A DNA stretch of 64,000 nt from Paralithodes platypus (Eukaryota; Arthropoda; Malacostraca; Decapoda; Lithodidae), in assembly GCA_032716605.1 (NCBI GenBank), contig CM064519.1, forward strand, positions 25,196,191 through 25,260,190, read 5' to 3'. This document shows positions 31,663 through 44,288 of the stretch, one piece after another. The notes beneath the pieces are model-generated. The model was not told where the DNA came from and made no database searches. It was given only the letters and a program-made list of their open reading frames with translations. The position numbers and the translations under genes were made by a program. Position 1 is the stretch's first letter. Every line of letters starts with the position of its first letter.

Positions 31663-34600
31663 TGTTATGCCCTGTTTTTCTACAGGTTTAAGTTGGTTAA
31701 TGTGAGTTCTAACTGACTGGGTATATAAGGCTGCATGCACAATACAAGGTATGAGGAATAGAGAACACAAAATAAACACACGGTAACAAGACACACGATC
31801 ACGTTTATTGATATACCACTTCTGAAATACTCGTGCAAGACAAAATATAGAATTGAACAACACTAGCAGAAGTGGATCTGGATGGAGCCTAGTCTCCCAC
31901 TTCCAACGTTCAGGTATTAATTTTCTGATCACTGGCTTATTTAACAGGTTTATACTAGAGACCATCAATGTTACTTATAGATTCATATTCACTGTTAGAT
32001 TTATTACTGGTAGCTCTGGTGCACAAGTAATAGTTCACAGACTAGAGTAGACACGCGTAATTTAGAGCACAGGAATTCTAGTAACCTCAGGGGGTACTGA
32101 TCTAAGTTTTATAATCTTATGGCAGAAATACGTAGAACACAAATCAGTGGGCGAACGTTAGATATCACTAGGGTTTTACTCCTATGTAATAATATCTGGA
32201 TAAAGGTAATTACGAGAGTTAATGTCGCCTGTTAATTAATAAACACTGATACGCTTAGCACTTCCCAACTGTAATGGTTATATATGAATTACACTGGGCA
32301 AAGATATAGCCACTTCGTAGAAATATTAATAAGTGAATCTCTAAATAGCACTGTAACAATGTAGTACTGATAGAGTGAATCTTGGGTAGTATCTGATTGG
32401 TCTGGTCCTGGTTATCTTGCGTCCGTGATGTTGGGGTTTAGCGACTGGTTCCGCGGCCGTCCAGGGTGCCCATATGTAGGAAGTTCTCAAATACGTGGAC
32501 AGGTCCTTCTATCCAAATCTGCCACGGAGTCTGCCAGCTCTGGAACTCACTTCTCAGCAACTAACAAGGATAGAGCTCAAGGCTAACTCTGGTGACCAAC
32601 CTGGGTTGGTGTCTATCTTTCAACTGATTTTACTGGGGGTGGGAGCTGGGTTTATAGGCTCGGTTTTGGGCCCTGTAGGCCATAGGGATCTCGAGTCTTA
32701 TGGACTTATTTGAGTTCTCAATAGATACGGGAACTAGGTAAGGTGGTGATTACTGTTGTGGCACATGGCTATAGGAAGCCTTCATAATATGATATAACTG
32801 AGCCTTAGTAAGAGGTACTATTTTGGCTATACTGGAAGTATTTAGGGGAGAGAGACTGGATCTACTTGGCGAGGAGGATGGGGACAGCTGTGATAGGAGC
32901 GTCTCTCTTAGATTGTTCAATCTTCATTCTATGGTATAGCTGAGGTGCTAATTTAGTGATCAGAGTATGTTAGAAAGGTAAATGGGTTATTGGGGGTTAA
33001 TAGAGGTTAGTAAAGGAGTTAGTCATGCATGGTTAGTTCATTGATAGGAAGAATTCCTGTGCTACCTGGCAATGACCCAGAAGTCAAAACAGGGGTCAGG
33101 TATACCTCCGCAAGGGTGGGGGTCTCCCTCCTCGGGTGGGTAAAAAGGGGTAGCTGGGCGCCCTCTCTCTGGGATGGTCGTCCGGCGGCTGTGGCTAGGG
33201 GCTTGCCATATCACCAGTGTTTGTAATAACCCTCTGTGTATGAGACAGATGTGGGTGTCCTTAATACCAAAACCGAAGGTGCCTTGGCTAGCTGGTTTTA
33301 ATCGGTTGGTTGTTAATTGTATGGTTTGCTGGATGTGGTGGAGACTGGGTTGCTAACTCTGCCACATTTATCTGGAAGTATGGCAATAGAAGTTAGTTAC
33401 TGGCGAGGCGGCTAGCCTCGCACCGACGACCATGGGGTGCAGGGTTGTGAATGGGTTGTAAGAGAATAGATGGCATGCAAGGGGTTAGTAAAGTTCTAAT
33501 GTTGTTCCGGCCTACTAAGGGAAGGTGGGCTGGATAGGAATATATATATAAAAGGCTGGAGAGCGTTAGCAACGGAAAAATCAAGGATCTTCCAGAGGTA
33601 TGAGGGAGAGGCTAGGTCGGACAAGAGTCGAGGAGCACGGGGTGTTAATGAGAGGGGGGGAGTTCAGGGGGGCTACGTGGAAATTTGACCCTAAGGTCTC
33701 TGGGCGTGGGGGTGGCATTAGGCTACAGTTGATATTGGAGTTTGAAAGGACAGTGAAAGTACGTTAGCCAAATGCTACCGGGGGATGCAACTATGGGGTG
33801 GTATATGAGTCTGGAAAAGATAGAATCATGTGGACTGTGGGGCTGTGGGGGTAGAAGGAGGTTAACTGTAGGTGTGTGCTTGACTGTGGATAAAGTAGGG
33901 AAAAACATGGTGTATTATTACTCGTCAATACGAGGGGTTATGGACACTATTAGTTGGCACGAGTTTTTGTACGTCTAGTTGTCCCTGGGAACTGCGTTTT
34001 CTATGAAATATAGACCAAAGAAAAGCGGCAGTTCGTAGGGGTACTTAGTTATTGTTTCGAGGTAATATGATAGATACTGGTAACTAAGGTTATCTATACA
34101 ATCTCTGGTTGGGGTAAGAATTGGAGTTACTGCATGGTGGCTAACCTCTTCAGTCATTATCTCTGTCTAGGTCTTACAGGAACAATGGTTATATATATAC
34201 AATGGTGTACCCGTGGGTATCATAGTTTCTTATCAATTAGGACATGGGTTTTAACCTACTACTTCTTGGATGGAAGATCATACATAGTTTAATGGGGGCG
34301 ATTGGTCTTCAGAAACTTAGTCTGGCAAGACAAGGTATTTTAGGGTATGTTGATATTAATACTTAACTTAAGGATTGAATACATAGATTTATGGGGGCGA
34401 TTGGTCTTCAGAAACTTAGTCTGGCAAGACAAGGTATTTTAGGGTATGTTGATATTAATACTTAACCTAAGGATTGAATACATAGATTTATGGGGGCGAT
34501 TGGTCTTCAGAAACTTAGTCTGGCAAGACAAGGTATTTTAGGGTATGTTGATATTAATACTTAACCTAAGGATTGAATACATAGATTTATGGGGGCGATT

Positions 34601-36022
34601 GGTCTTCAGAAACTTAGTCTGGCAAGACAAGGTATTTTAGGGTATGTTGATATTAATAACTAACCTAAGGATTGAATACATTGATTTATGGGGGCAATTG
34701 GTCTTCAGAAACTTAGTCTGGCAAGACAAGGTATTTTAGGGTATGTTGATATTAATATCCTAACTTAGGGACAGGGCATGGGTGTATTAACTTAAGGTGT
34801 ATTTATGTTCATCATCAGGTAGGTAGAGGTGTAGGACACGAGGGGTAGTGTATATGCGAGGTGGGGGAAAGGGTTGTGAATTGTAAAGGGGTTGGTTTGA
34901 GGCTAGGCGCCGCGCCGCTCGTGACCTAGGATAGTGACCCTTAATGCGCTGGACATAGGGGTGGCATCTCCCTACGATCCAACAGGTAGAGTGGTGTGTG
35001 CAGCGGGGCGTGAAGGATAAGTGGACAGGATGACCCAAACAGGGTACCCTGAGCAGAGGGTCATGAAGCAAAATAGAGTAGTGTGGATTGTGTATACGAA
35101 GGAGGTGATTGGAAGACGGATAACAATCGTGGAAAAGTAAATGGAAGAGATGAACACAATGGCGGATAAAAGATAATTAACCTAAGGATTGAATGCATGC
35201 ATGAATGACGACATTATAGCCGTCGTCCTAATAAGAGGATGAAACCTGGTTGGTCTGCACGTGGCACAATACGACACAAGGACAGTGCCGCTATGTCGTA
35301 TCAATACTGGTGGCATACTCCGGTTAATATTATATATACACTTAGTTACTAGAAGAACAAGGCAAGGGGGCGACTGAGCACGGGGGTACATATATCTATA
35401 CTCGTCATGGAAAGGGAGATACGAGGTAGCTTTCCTGCATCTCTCCTGATAATCGTCTGCAGATTGGTCATAGTGAGTTTATCCGAATTAACAGGCCTAA
35501 ATCAATACAATATCTGGCATAGGGTTATCGGGTGTATAGAGTCGTGGTTAAAGGTTGGGAATATATAGTTAGTTGATAAAACCACGGAAGGTTAGAGACA
35601 TAGAATTGTTAGAATTGGGGGGGCTATGATTGTTATATAACTAAATACAGGGCTGACGTAATCACGATCTGATTTGGTGTGAAATGGAAGTTAAGGTGTC
35701 TTAGATCGCCTCGAACCTACACAATGAAAGTATTATAGTCTGTATGGTGGTTACCTAATTAAATACATACTTAGATGGTACATCAAGAATATCAGTGAGT
35801 AAAGTATTGTGGTTTGTATACTAGAAGACTGTGATTGAGAAACGTATAATATGTGGAATGAATTGAGAGAGAGGGAGAGAGACAAAATAGGGAAAAGCAA
35901 AGGGGCCTGGGATCTCGTTGGGGATGGTAGTTTCGCTCTCAGGATTTTCGTTCCTGTGGCTCGTTAGGGTTGGAGGTTTCGCTCTCAGGATTTTCGTACC
36001 ACAGCGTTCCTGTGGTATTTTA
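31663..36022 (-). mobile_element. Gypsy-B LTR 1 (4,360 bp)
   Basis: Begins TGTTATGCCC and ends GGTATTTTA on the + strand (so TA...CA on the element's own strand). It is unusually long for a gypsy LTR. It includes a five-copy ~99-bp minisatellite (34,285-34,760) and, near the far end, two copies of a 'gtttcgctctcaggattttc' word. On the - strand a TATA-like CTTATATACC lies near 31,727 and AATAAA at 31,804-31,809. The short frames inside are not supported as genes. Confidence 0.9.
34285..34760 (-). repeat. ~99-bp minisatellite in LTR 1 (5 copies)
   Basis: Units contain GGGGGCGATTGGTCTTCAG and TAGTCTGGCAAGACAAGG and are about 99 bp apart (near 34,293, 34,393, 34,492, 34,591 and 34,690). They are nearly identical except for the first and last units. 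Confidence 0.95.
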
Positions 36023-36159
36023 CTTTCGTCGCCTTTATATTAGGTACGACCTCGTACCTCAAGGTTGGAGTACGTAGGTTTGTTTAGGGGGGCCAGGTCA
36101 GGTCGGTGAGGGGGTTAGGTTGGAAGGGAAATGGCAGCCTGTCGGTGAGGACGAAGATT

Positions 36160-36740
36160 ACTGTCATCCCGACTTGCAACAGACTGTTCAGAAAAGAGTA
36201 AAAAAAACTTAAAACATTTTATCCTGGAATGTGAATAATATAATGAAATTAGGAAAAAAATACTCAGGCCATATATCTAAGACACTGGAAACTAATAGGA
36301 GAGTTACTATTCAAGAAAAAAGGAACGAGGGAAGAAATTACATAGATGTTGGAAAAGGAGAGAAAAGATGATAAAAGAACTTGACGAAAGGACAGATAAT
36401 TAAGAACACAGGAAAATTAAGAAGCTAAAGTGTTTAACAAGGTATAAAACAAATTTAAAAGATAGTCAGAAAAGTGTAGGTTAACAAGAAAAGTAGGATG
36501 ACTAAGGAAAAAAATATATAATGTATACAGTATATGGAAAACATGTAAATTTAAGAAAGAACAGATCATTAAGAACACAGGAAAATTAAGAAGAGCTAAA
36601 GTGTTTAACAATGTATAAAACAAATTTAAAAGATAGTCAGAAAAGTGTAGGTTAACAAGAAAAGTAGTATGACTAAGAAAAAATATATATTATATACAGT
36701 ATATGGAAAACATGTAAATTTATAGAATCATGCTCAATCG
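36160..36740 (+). mobile_element. LINE 3' tail with a ~165-bp tandem duplication
   Basis: The + strand frame SKKNLKHFILECE followed by YNEIRKK resembles the C-terminal zinc-knuckle end of a LINE. Downstream, about 165 bp (36,396-36,560) is repeated at 36,562-36,725. The block is absent from internal region 2. Confidence 0.5.
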
Positions 36741-37005
36741 CTTAGGAATTGAGAACAATGCCATGGAAAAGGGGGGGGGGGGTTATTTAAGGTCGCCGTT
36801 AGTCTTGGTGAAGGTCTGTGTGTATTGGTAGGGGTGGTGGTGGTTGTGGCTTTTACCTTGGGGGTTCACTTTCACTTTTGGAAGGGAGGGGTGGATATAC
36901 CGTTAGGTTTGTCGTTAGGAATGTGGGTCTGGGTGAGAGCTGGCCCGGGGCCAGTTTTGGAGGGTGGTTTAAATGGTTTCGGTCGGGGGTAGTGATAGGA
37001 GGGGT

Positions 37006-37641
37006 TTAAAGGTGAAACGGGCAGGTCGAGTCGGGGTTTTTGTTGCGGAAGAGGTTGGTGCTGGGGAGGGGTTGAATTGTGTAGAGAGTTGGGGTCGTGA
37101 GTGGTGTTGGGGGAAGGGTGAGTAAGGCTGGAGGTTGAGAGTTTACGATGATCTGGAGGTTTGGAGTGTGGGGATTTGATAGGGAGATGGTGGTGGGGGG
37201 GGGGGGGGGGGGGCTGGGCAGGCAGGGTTGTGGTTTGAGAGGGGTTGAATTTGGACTGATATTATTTTCGGGAGAGACGTGAATGGGATTTTGAGGAGTG
37301 GTTGAGGTTGAGAGGTTGATTATGTTGTTTGGGGCGAGAGCGAGGGTAGTATTTTGGGAGTTAGCCAAGGTGGAAAAAGTTTTGTGGTTGGATTGGGATG
37401 GGCGTGGTATTTTGTTGAGCGGGATCTTTGGGGGTGGGATTTGGGGCGGATGGGGTAACGGTGAAGAGGGGGGTAAGATAGGGGGGAAAGAGGAGGTAGG
37501 GGTTATGTATGGGGGTGATTTTTCGTTCTGAATGTGGTCGTGAGAGGTTAGGCTGGCAGGGTGGGAATTGGTGGAGGTTGAAAGTTTAGCTGGGCTAATG
37601 ATGGTGGGAGGCCGACTGGTGAGCAGGTGTTCGGTACGCAT
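37006..37641 (-). pseudogene. Proline-rich extension of Gypsy-B gag (frameshifted)
   Basis: A 211-codon frame begins RTEHLLTSRPPTIISPAKLS, which in Gypsy-A follows the same linker in frame. Here it is separated from the upstream ORF by a G-tract (about 37,643-37,657) whose length change shifts the frame. It is low-complexity, rich in P/S/T/N. Another G-run (37,196-37,213) codes poly-proline. No enzymatic motif is seen. Confidence 0.5.
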
Positions 37642-39566
37642 GAGGGGGGGGGGGGGGAATCACTTTGGTGGGGGTCACGCGTGAGGGGGGGATTAACGGC
37701 GTGTGTGGGAGGATCAGAGTGGTGAGGAGTGAGTGGTCTAGGAAACGGAATTTGTTGGTGGGACTGGGGAGGATTGGTGGGGGAAGAGTTAGGCATAGGA
37801 CAATGGTTATTGGGAGAGGACTGATGTACTGATTCGTGGTTGTTAAAAGTACGAATTTGGGGAATTTTCTTGGTGGCAGTCACGGTCTGTTTAGATGTTA
37901 TCTGGGATTGGTGAGTTTGTCTGTCATGAGAGGGCGAGTCAAGTGTGGGGTTTTGAAGTTTTCTAGGGGTGTGAATTGTGTGGGGGTGGAAGGGAGCTAC
38001 TGACGGAAAACTGTCACAAGGGAAATTTTGTTGGTGGGGGAATAGCTGAGCATTTGTGGGGGCATGGGGAAAACATTGTTGGGTACATAGGTTGGCATTT
38101 TCCCTGGAAACATGGGTACATAAATATTTGTTAGAATGGTACGTTGTTACATACATCCGAGTCTGTCCTGGAAACATGGGAGGATTTATCCTGGACAGAT
38201 GGGGGTCTGGGTGATTGACAGGTAAATTGTGGGATGGGGTGAGTAGGTCAGTTTGGAGAGATTGTTGCGGAAGAGATTTGTCTCGGACAACAATGGAATT
38301 TGGTAGGATGGATGAAGGAGACATTGATGGAGATTTTGGTTCTGGTGCTGGATTATGGGGCAGAGGTAGGTTGGTGAGCAGGGGTGTTACTGGAGGTGGA
38401 TTCAAGAGCGGTTCGGGTAATGTTGGAGAGGGTGACAAGGGAGGGGGGGAATAGGAGGTAGGCGGAGCTGTAGCATTCTTGGTTGATGTGGGTGTTTGAA
38501 GGGGTTCACCGAGGTTGGGCATGTGGGGAGATGATGGTGGGGGGGGGGGTGAGATTGACAGTTTTGAGGGGGGGACAGGTAATGAATATGAGGAAGTGAG
38601 AGGCGTGACAGGTTGTTCAGGGATTGACGGGGGTGAAGGTTGGTCTTGGGTGACAGGGGCATGTGAGAGAGTGGAGGGGGGGCTCATTTTCTGACCAGCA
38701 TTTTTCAGGGGTGACATTGAAAGAGAATCGGTTACGGTGGGGGTGACCATTTCTGCGTGCTGTGGTTTGTTGGCAGGCATAGAAAAAGGATGGGGTTTAT
38801 GGGGTAACACAATTGATGGAAGATTATCGTTGGTGGATGGCTGGGCAGGGGAAAATTTAGGGATGGTCAGAGAGGATAGAGGCAAGGAAGAGTGCACTGG
38901 GGTTGGACTTTCACCGGAAGTCATTTTGGAAGGGTGCACAGAGTTTTCTTTAGGGGGATGGGACTTATCGATGATAGTGTTCGGTGGAGGAATACGTTTA
39001 CTTTCTTGGATAGGGGCTGAAGGGTTGGATAGGGGATTCATCGAACTGAGTTGGCATTTTTCTCTGATGGAGAGCATATGTTCTTCGAATGAGCCGTACG
39101 GGTCGAGATGGGCGGTGATGTGGAGTGGGAGGATGTCTAATAATGCGGTGAATAAGAGTTCATTTTGTTGCTCGTCATCTTCAGAGCTATACGTGGTCCT
39201 CACGTATCTGTAGAGTTGTATGAGGGTCACATTTATATCCCCTTCATACTTGATCTCGTCGACTTTTTTTATTATTTCGGGGGCGACGAGGGAACCCAAA
39301 AGTGCCCCTAAGGTCCGGATCACGAGGGATCGAAACTGGTTCCAGGTAAACTCTGGCGTTACCTGTTTAACAATTTGGGAAACGGCTTTTCCCAACTGCA
39401 TAATGTGCAATAATGCAACGGCGATTTTGTCGCGGTCATTTTGAAGTGCCACATCTAACACTGGCTTTACTATGTCTAAGTAAGTGGCGATATCATACGT
39501 GTTTACATCATACTTGGGAATGTGTGTGAGTGTCATAGCGAGCTGACATTTTTGCGATGTTCCCAT
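37548..39566 (-). CDS. Gypsy-B gag with long proline-rich tail, copy 1
   Basis: The first ATG after the primer site (39,566) opens 672 codons. Residues 1 to about 190 are a divergent homologue of Gypsy-A gag with the same order: THIPKYDVNTYDIATYLDIV, KIAVALLHIMQLGKAVSQIV, LTWNQF-like EFTWNQFRSLVIRTLG, KYEGDINVTLIQLYRYVRTT. The rest is P/S/T-rich (many PPPSSP runs). It includes the Cys segment CLCTHVSRENANLCTQQC and linker sequence that Gypsy-A carries after its protease. The protease itself is missing, as if deleted with gag fused to the linker. It is intact enough to be expressed. The role is probably particle assembly with enzymes supplied in trans (inference). Confidence 0.75.
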   Translation of the reverse strand: MGTSQKCQLAMTLTHIPKYDVNTYDIATYLDIVKPVLDVALQNDRDKIAVALLHIMQLGKAVSQIVKQVTPEFTWNQFRSLVIRTLGALLGSLVAPEIIKKVDEIKYEGDINVTLIQLYRYVRTTYSSEDDEQQNELLFTALLDILPLHITAHLDPYGSFEEHMLSIREKCQLSSMNPLSNPSAPIQESKRIPPPNTIIDKSHPPKENSVHPSKMTSGESPTPVHSSLPLSSLTIPKFSPAQPSTNDNLPSIVLPHKPHPFSMPANKPQHAEMVTPTVTDSLSMSPLKNAGQKMSPPSTLSHAPVTQDQPSPPSIPEQPVTPLTSSYSLPVPPSKLSISPPPPPSSPHMPNLGEPLQTPTSTKNATAPPTSYSPPPLSPSPTLPEPLLNPPPVTPLLTNLPLPHNPAPEPKSPSMSPSSILPNSIVVRDKSLPQQSLQTDLLTPSHNLPVNHPDPHLSRINPPMFPGQTRMYVTTYHSNKYLCTHVSRENANLCTQQCFPHAPTNAQLFPHQQNFPCDSFPSVAPFHPHTIHTPRKLQNPTLDSPSHDRQTHQSQITSKQTVTATKKIPQIRTFNNHESVHQSSPNNHCPMPNSSPTNPPQSHQQIPFPRPLTPHHSDPPTHAVNPPLTRDPHQSDSPPPPSCVPNTCSPVGLPPSLAQLNFQPPPIPTLPA

Positions 39567-39636
39567 GTTTCTACTGGTCCAAACTTGCAGTGTAATGCAA
39601 CCTTTTATCCGAATCAAGAACCACCGCTGCCGCCAA

Positions 39637-42600
39637 TGTTATGCCATGTTTTTCTACAGGTTCAACTTGGGTAATGTGAGTTCTAACTGACTGGGTATAT
39701 AAGGCTGCATGCACAATACAAGGTATGAGGAATAGAGAACACAAAAGAAACACACGGTAACAAGACACACGATCACGTTTATTAATATACCACTGCTGAA
39801 TACTCGTGCAAGACAATATGATAGAAATGAACAACACTAGCATAAGTGGATCTGGATGGAGCCTAGTCTCCCACTTCCAACGTTCAGGTATTAATCTTCT
39901 GATCACTGGCTTATTTAACAGGTTTATACTAGAGACCATCAATGTTACTTATAGATTCATATTCACTGTTAGATTTATTACTGGTAGCTCTGGTGCACAA
40001 GTAATAGTTCACAGACTAGAGTAGACACGCGTATTTTAGAGCACGGGAATTCTAGTAATTCAGGGGGTACTGATCTAAGTTTTATATTCTTATGGCAGAA
40101 ATACGTAGAACACAAATCAGTGGGCGAATGTTAGATATCACTAGGGTTTTACTCCTATGTAATAATATCTGGATAAAGGTAATTACGAGAGTTAATGTCG
40201 CCTGTTAATTAATAAACACTGATACGCTTAGCACTTCCCAACTGGAATGGTTATATATGAATTACACTGGGCAAAGATATAGCCACTTCGTAGAAATATT
40301 AATAAGTGAATCTCTAAATAGCACTGTAACAATGTAGTACTGATAGAGTGAATCTTGTGTAGTATCTGATTGGTCTGGTCCTGGTTATCTTGCGTCCATG
40401 ATGTTGGGGGTTAGCGACTGGTTCCGCGGCCGTCCAGGGTGCCCATATGTAGGAAGTTCTCAAATACGTGGACAGGTCCTTCTATCCAAATCTGCCACGG
40501 AGTCTGCCAGCTCTGGAACTCACTTCTCAGCAACTAACAAGGATAGAGCTCAAGGCTAACTCTGGTGACCAACCTGGGTTGGTGTCTATCTTTCAACTGA
40601 TTTTACTGGGGGCGGGAGCTAGGTTTATAGGCTCGGTTTTGGGCCCTGTAGGCCATAGGGATCTCGAGTCTTATGGACTTATTTGAGTTCTCAATAGATA
40701 CGGGGACTAGGTAAGGTGGTGATTACTGTTGTGGCACATGGCTATAGGAAGCCTTCATAATATGATAACTGAGCCTTAGTAAGAGGTACTATTTTGGCTA
40801 TACTGGAAGTATTTAGGGGAGAGAGACTGGATCTACTTTGCGAGGAGGATGGGGACAGCTGTGATAGGAGCATCTCTCTTAGATTGTTCAATCTTCATTC
40901 TATGGTATAGCTGAGGTGCTAATTTAGTGATCAGAGTATGTTAGAAAGGTAAATGGGTTATTGTGGGTTAATAGAGGTTAGTAAAGGAGTTAGTCATGCA
41001 TGGTTAGTTCATTGATAGGAAGAATTCCTGTGCTACCTGGCAATGACCCAGAAGTCAAAACAGGGGTCAGGTATACCTCCGCAAGGGTGGGGGTCTCCCT
41101 CCTCGGGTGGGTAAAAAGGGGTAGCTGGGCGCCCTCTCTTTGGGATGGTCGTCCGGCGGCTGTGGCTAGGGGCTTGCCATATCACCAGTGTTTGTAATAA
41201 CCCTCTGTGTATGAGACAGATGTGGGTGTCCTTAATACCAAAACCGAAGGTGCCTTGGCTAGCTGGTTTTAATCGGTTGGTTGTTAATTGTATGGTTTGC
41301 TGGATGTGGTGGAGACTGGGTTGCTAACTCTGCCACATTTATCTGGAAGTATGGCAATAGAAGTTAGTTACTGGCGAGGCGGCTAGTCTCGCACCGACGA
41401 CCATGGGGTGCAGGGTTGTGAATGTGTTGTAATGAATAGATGGCATGCAAGGGGTTAGTAAAGTTCTAATGTTGTTCCGGCCTACTAAGGGAAGGTGGGC
41501 TGGATAGGAGTATATATATAAAAGGTTGGAGAGCGTTAGCAACGGAAAAATCAAGGATCTTCCAGAGGTATGAGGGAGAGGCTAGGTCGGACAAGAGTCG
41601 AGGAGCGCGGGGTGTTAATGAGAGGGGGGAAGTTCAGGGGGCTACGTGGAAATTTGACCCTAAGGTCTCTGGGCGTGGGGGTGGCATTAGGCTACAGTTG
41701 ATATTGGAGTTGAAAGGACAGTGAAAGTACGTTAGCCAAATGCTACCGGGGGATGCAACTATGGGGTGGTATATGAGTCTGGAAAAGATAGAATCATGTG
41801 GACTGTGGGGCTGTGGGGGTAGAAGGAGGTTAACTGTAGGTGTGTGCTTGACTGTGGATAAAGTAGGGAAAAACATGGTGTATTATTACTCGTCAATACG
41901 AGGGGTTATGGACACTATTAGTTGGCACGAGTTTTTGTACGTCTAGTTGTCCCTGGGAACTGCGTTTTCTATGAAATATAGACCAAAGAAAAGCGGCAGT
42001 TCGTAGGGGTACTTAGTTATTGTTTCGAGGTACTATGATAGATACTGGTAACAAAGGTTATCTATACAATCTCTGGTTGGGGTAAGAATTGGAGTTACTG
42101 CATGGTGGCTAACCTCTTCAGTCATTATCTCTGTCTAGGTCTTACAGGAACAATGGTTATATAATTATATACAATGGTGTACCAGTGGGTATCATAGTTT
42201 CTTATCAATTTGGACATGGGGTTTTAACCTACTACTTCTCGGATGGAAGAACATACATAGATTTATGGGGGCGATTGGTCTTCAGAAACTTAGTCTGGCA
42301 AGACAAGGTATTTTAGGGTATGTTGATATTAATACTTAACCTAATGATTGAATACATAGATTTATGGGGGCGATTGGTCTTCAGAAACTTAGTCTGGCAA
42401 GACAAGGTATTTTAGGGTATGTTGATATTAATACTTAACCTAAGGATTGAATACATAGATTTATGGGGGCGATTGGTCTTCAGAAACTTAGTCTGGCAAG
42501 ACAAGGTATTTTTAGGGTATGTTGATATTAATACTTAACCTAAGGATTGAATACATAGATTTATGGGGGCGATTGGTCTTCAGAAACTTAGTCTGGCAAG

Positions 42601-44106
42601 ACAAGGTATTTTAGGGTATGTTGATATTAAAAACTAACCTAAGGATTGAATACATAGATTTATGGGGGCGATTGGTCTTCAGAAACTTAGTCTGGCAAGA
42701 CAAGGTATTTTAGGGTATGTTGATATTAATAACTAACCTAAGGATTGAATACATAGATTTATGGGGGCGATTGGTCTTCAGAAACTTAGTCTGGCAAGAC
42801 AAGGTATTTTAGGGTATGTTGATATTAATATCCTAACTTAGGGACAGGGCATGGGTGTATTAACTTAAGGTGTATTTATGTTCATCATCAGGTAGGTAGA
42901 GGTGTAGGACACGAGGGGTAGTGTATACGCGAGGTGGGGGAAAGGGTTGTGAATTGTAAAGGGGTTGGTTTGAGGCTAGGCGCCGTGCCGCTCGTGACCT
43001 AGGATAGTGACCCTTAATGCGCTGGACATAGGGGTGGCATCTCCCTACGATCGAACAGGTAGAGTGGTGTGTGCAGCGGGGCGTGAAGGATAAGTGGACA
43101 GGATGACCCAAACAGGGTACCCTGAGCAGAGGGTCATGAAGCAAATTAGAGTAGTGTGGATTGTGTATACGAAGGAGGTGATTGGAAGACGGATAACAAT
43201 TGTGGAAAAGTAAATGGAAGAGATGAACACAATGGCGGATAAAAGATAATTAACCTAAGGATTGAATGCATGCATGAATGACGACATTATAGCCGTCGTC
43301 CTAATAAGAGGATGAAACCTGGTTGGTCTGCACGTGGCACAATGCGACACAAGGACAGTGCCGCTATGTCGTATCAATACTGGTGGCATACTCCGGTTAA
43401 TATTATATATACACTTAGTTACTAGAAGAACAAGGCAAGGGGGGGGGGGGGGGGCGACTGAGCACGGGGGTACATATATCTATAATCGTCATGGATAGGG
43501 AGATACGAGGTAGCTTTCCTGCATCTCTCCTGATAATCGTCTGCAGATTGGTCATAGTGAGTTTATCCGAATTAACAGGCCTAAATCAATACAATAACTG
43601 GCATAGGGTTATCGGGTGTATAGAGTCGTGGTTAAAGGTTGGGAATATATAGTTAGTGGATAAAACCACGGAAGGTTAGAGACATAGAATTGTTAGAATT
43701 GGGGGGGCTATGATTGTTATATAACTAAATACAGGGCTGACGTAATCACGATCTGATTTGGTGTGAAATGGAAGTTAAGGTGTCTTAGATCGCCTCAAAC
43801 CTACACAATGAAAGTATTATAGTCTGTATGGTGGTTATCTAATTAAATACATACTTAGGTGGTACATCAAGAATATCAGTGAGTAAAGTATTGTGGTTTG
43901 TATACTAGAAGACTGTGATTGAGAGACGTATAATATGTGGAATGAATTGAGAGAGAGGGAGAGAGACAAAATAGGGAAAAGCAAAGGGGCCTGGGATCTC
44001 GTTGGGGATGGTAGTTTCGCTCTCAGGATTTTCGTTCCTGTGGCTCGTTAGGGTTGGAGGTTTCGCTCTCAGGATTTTCGTACCACAGCGTGCCTGTGGT
44101 ATTTTA
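39637..44106 (-). mobile_element. Gypsy-B LTR 2 (4,470 bp)
   Basis: Same edges as LTR 1 (TGTTATGCC...GGTATTTTA) and closely similar along its length. Differences include six minisatellite copies instead of five and a G-run at 43,440-43,454. It is shared by internal regions 1 and 2. Confidence 0.9.
42255..42835 (-). repeat. ~99-bp minisatellite in LTR 2 (6 copies)
   Basis: Same unit as at 34,285-34,760, here near 42,267, 42,365, 42,464, 42,563, 42,664 and 42,763. Confidence 0.95.
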
Positions 44107-44288
44107 GTGGGTCTGGGTGAGAGCTGGCCCGGGGCCAGTTTTGGAGGGTGGTTTAAATGGTTTCGGTCGGGGGTAGTGATAGGGGGGGTTTAAAGGTGAA
44201 ACGGGCAGGTCGAGTCTGGGTTGTTGTTGCGGAAGAGGTTGGTGCTGGGGAGAGGTTGAATTGTGTAGAGAGTTGTGGTCGTGAGTGG

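Larger units (their letters stand above)
36023..39636 (-). mobile_element. Gypsy-B internal region 1
   Basis: Starts (on the - strand) with primer site TTGGCGGCAGCGGTGG directly after the LTR edge and holds a gag ORF plus a long proline-rich tail. It ends with a purine-rich AAAGGCGACGAAAG before LTR 1. There is no DTGA protease, RT or integrase. A foreign LINE tail (about 36,160-36,740) lies near its end. Confidence 0.85.

Noticed and set aside
33029..33356. Small + strand frames inside the LTRs (also near 41,000 and 48,100)
   Set aside because: They are shared only because the LTRs are copies, are antisense to the element and show no protein motif.
34285..34760. CRISPR-like array
   Set aside because: The ~99-bp units are adjacent without variable spacers and lie in an LTR of an animal genome; it is a minisatellite.
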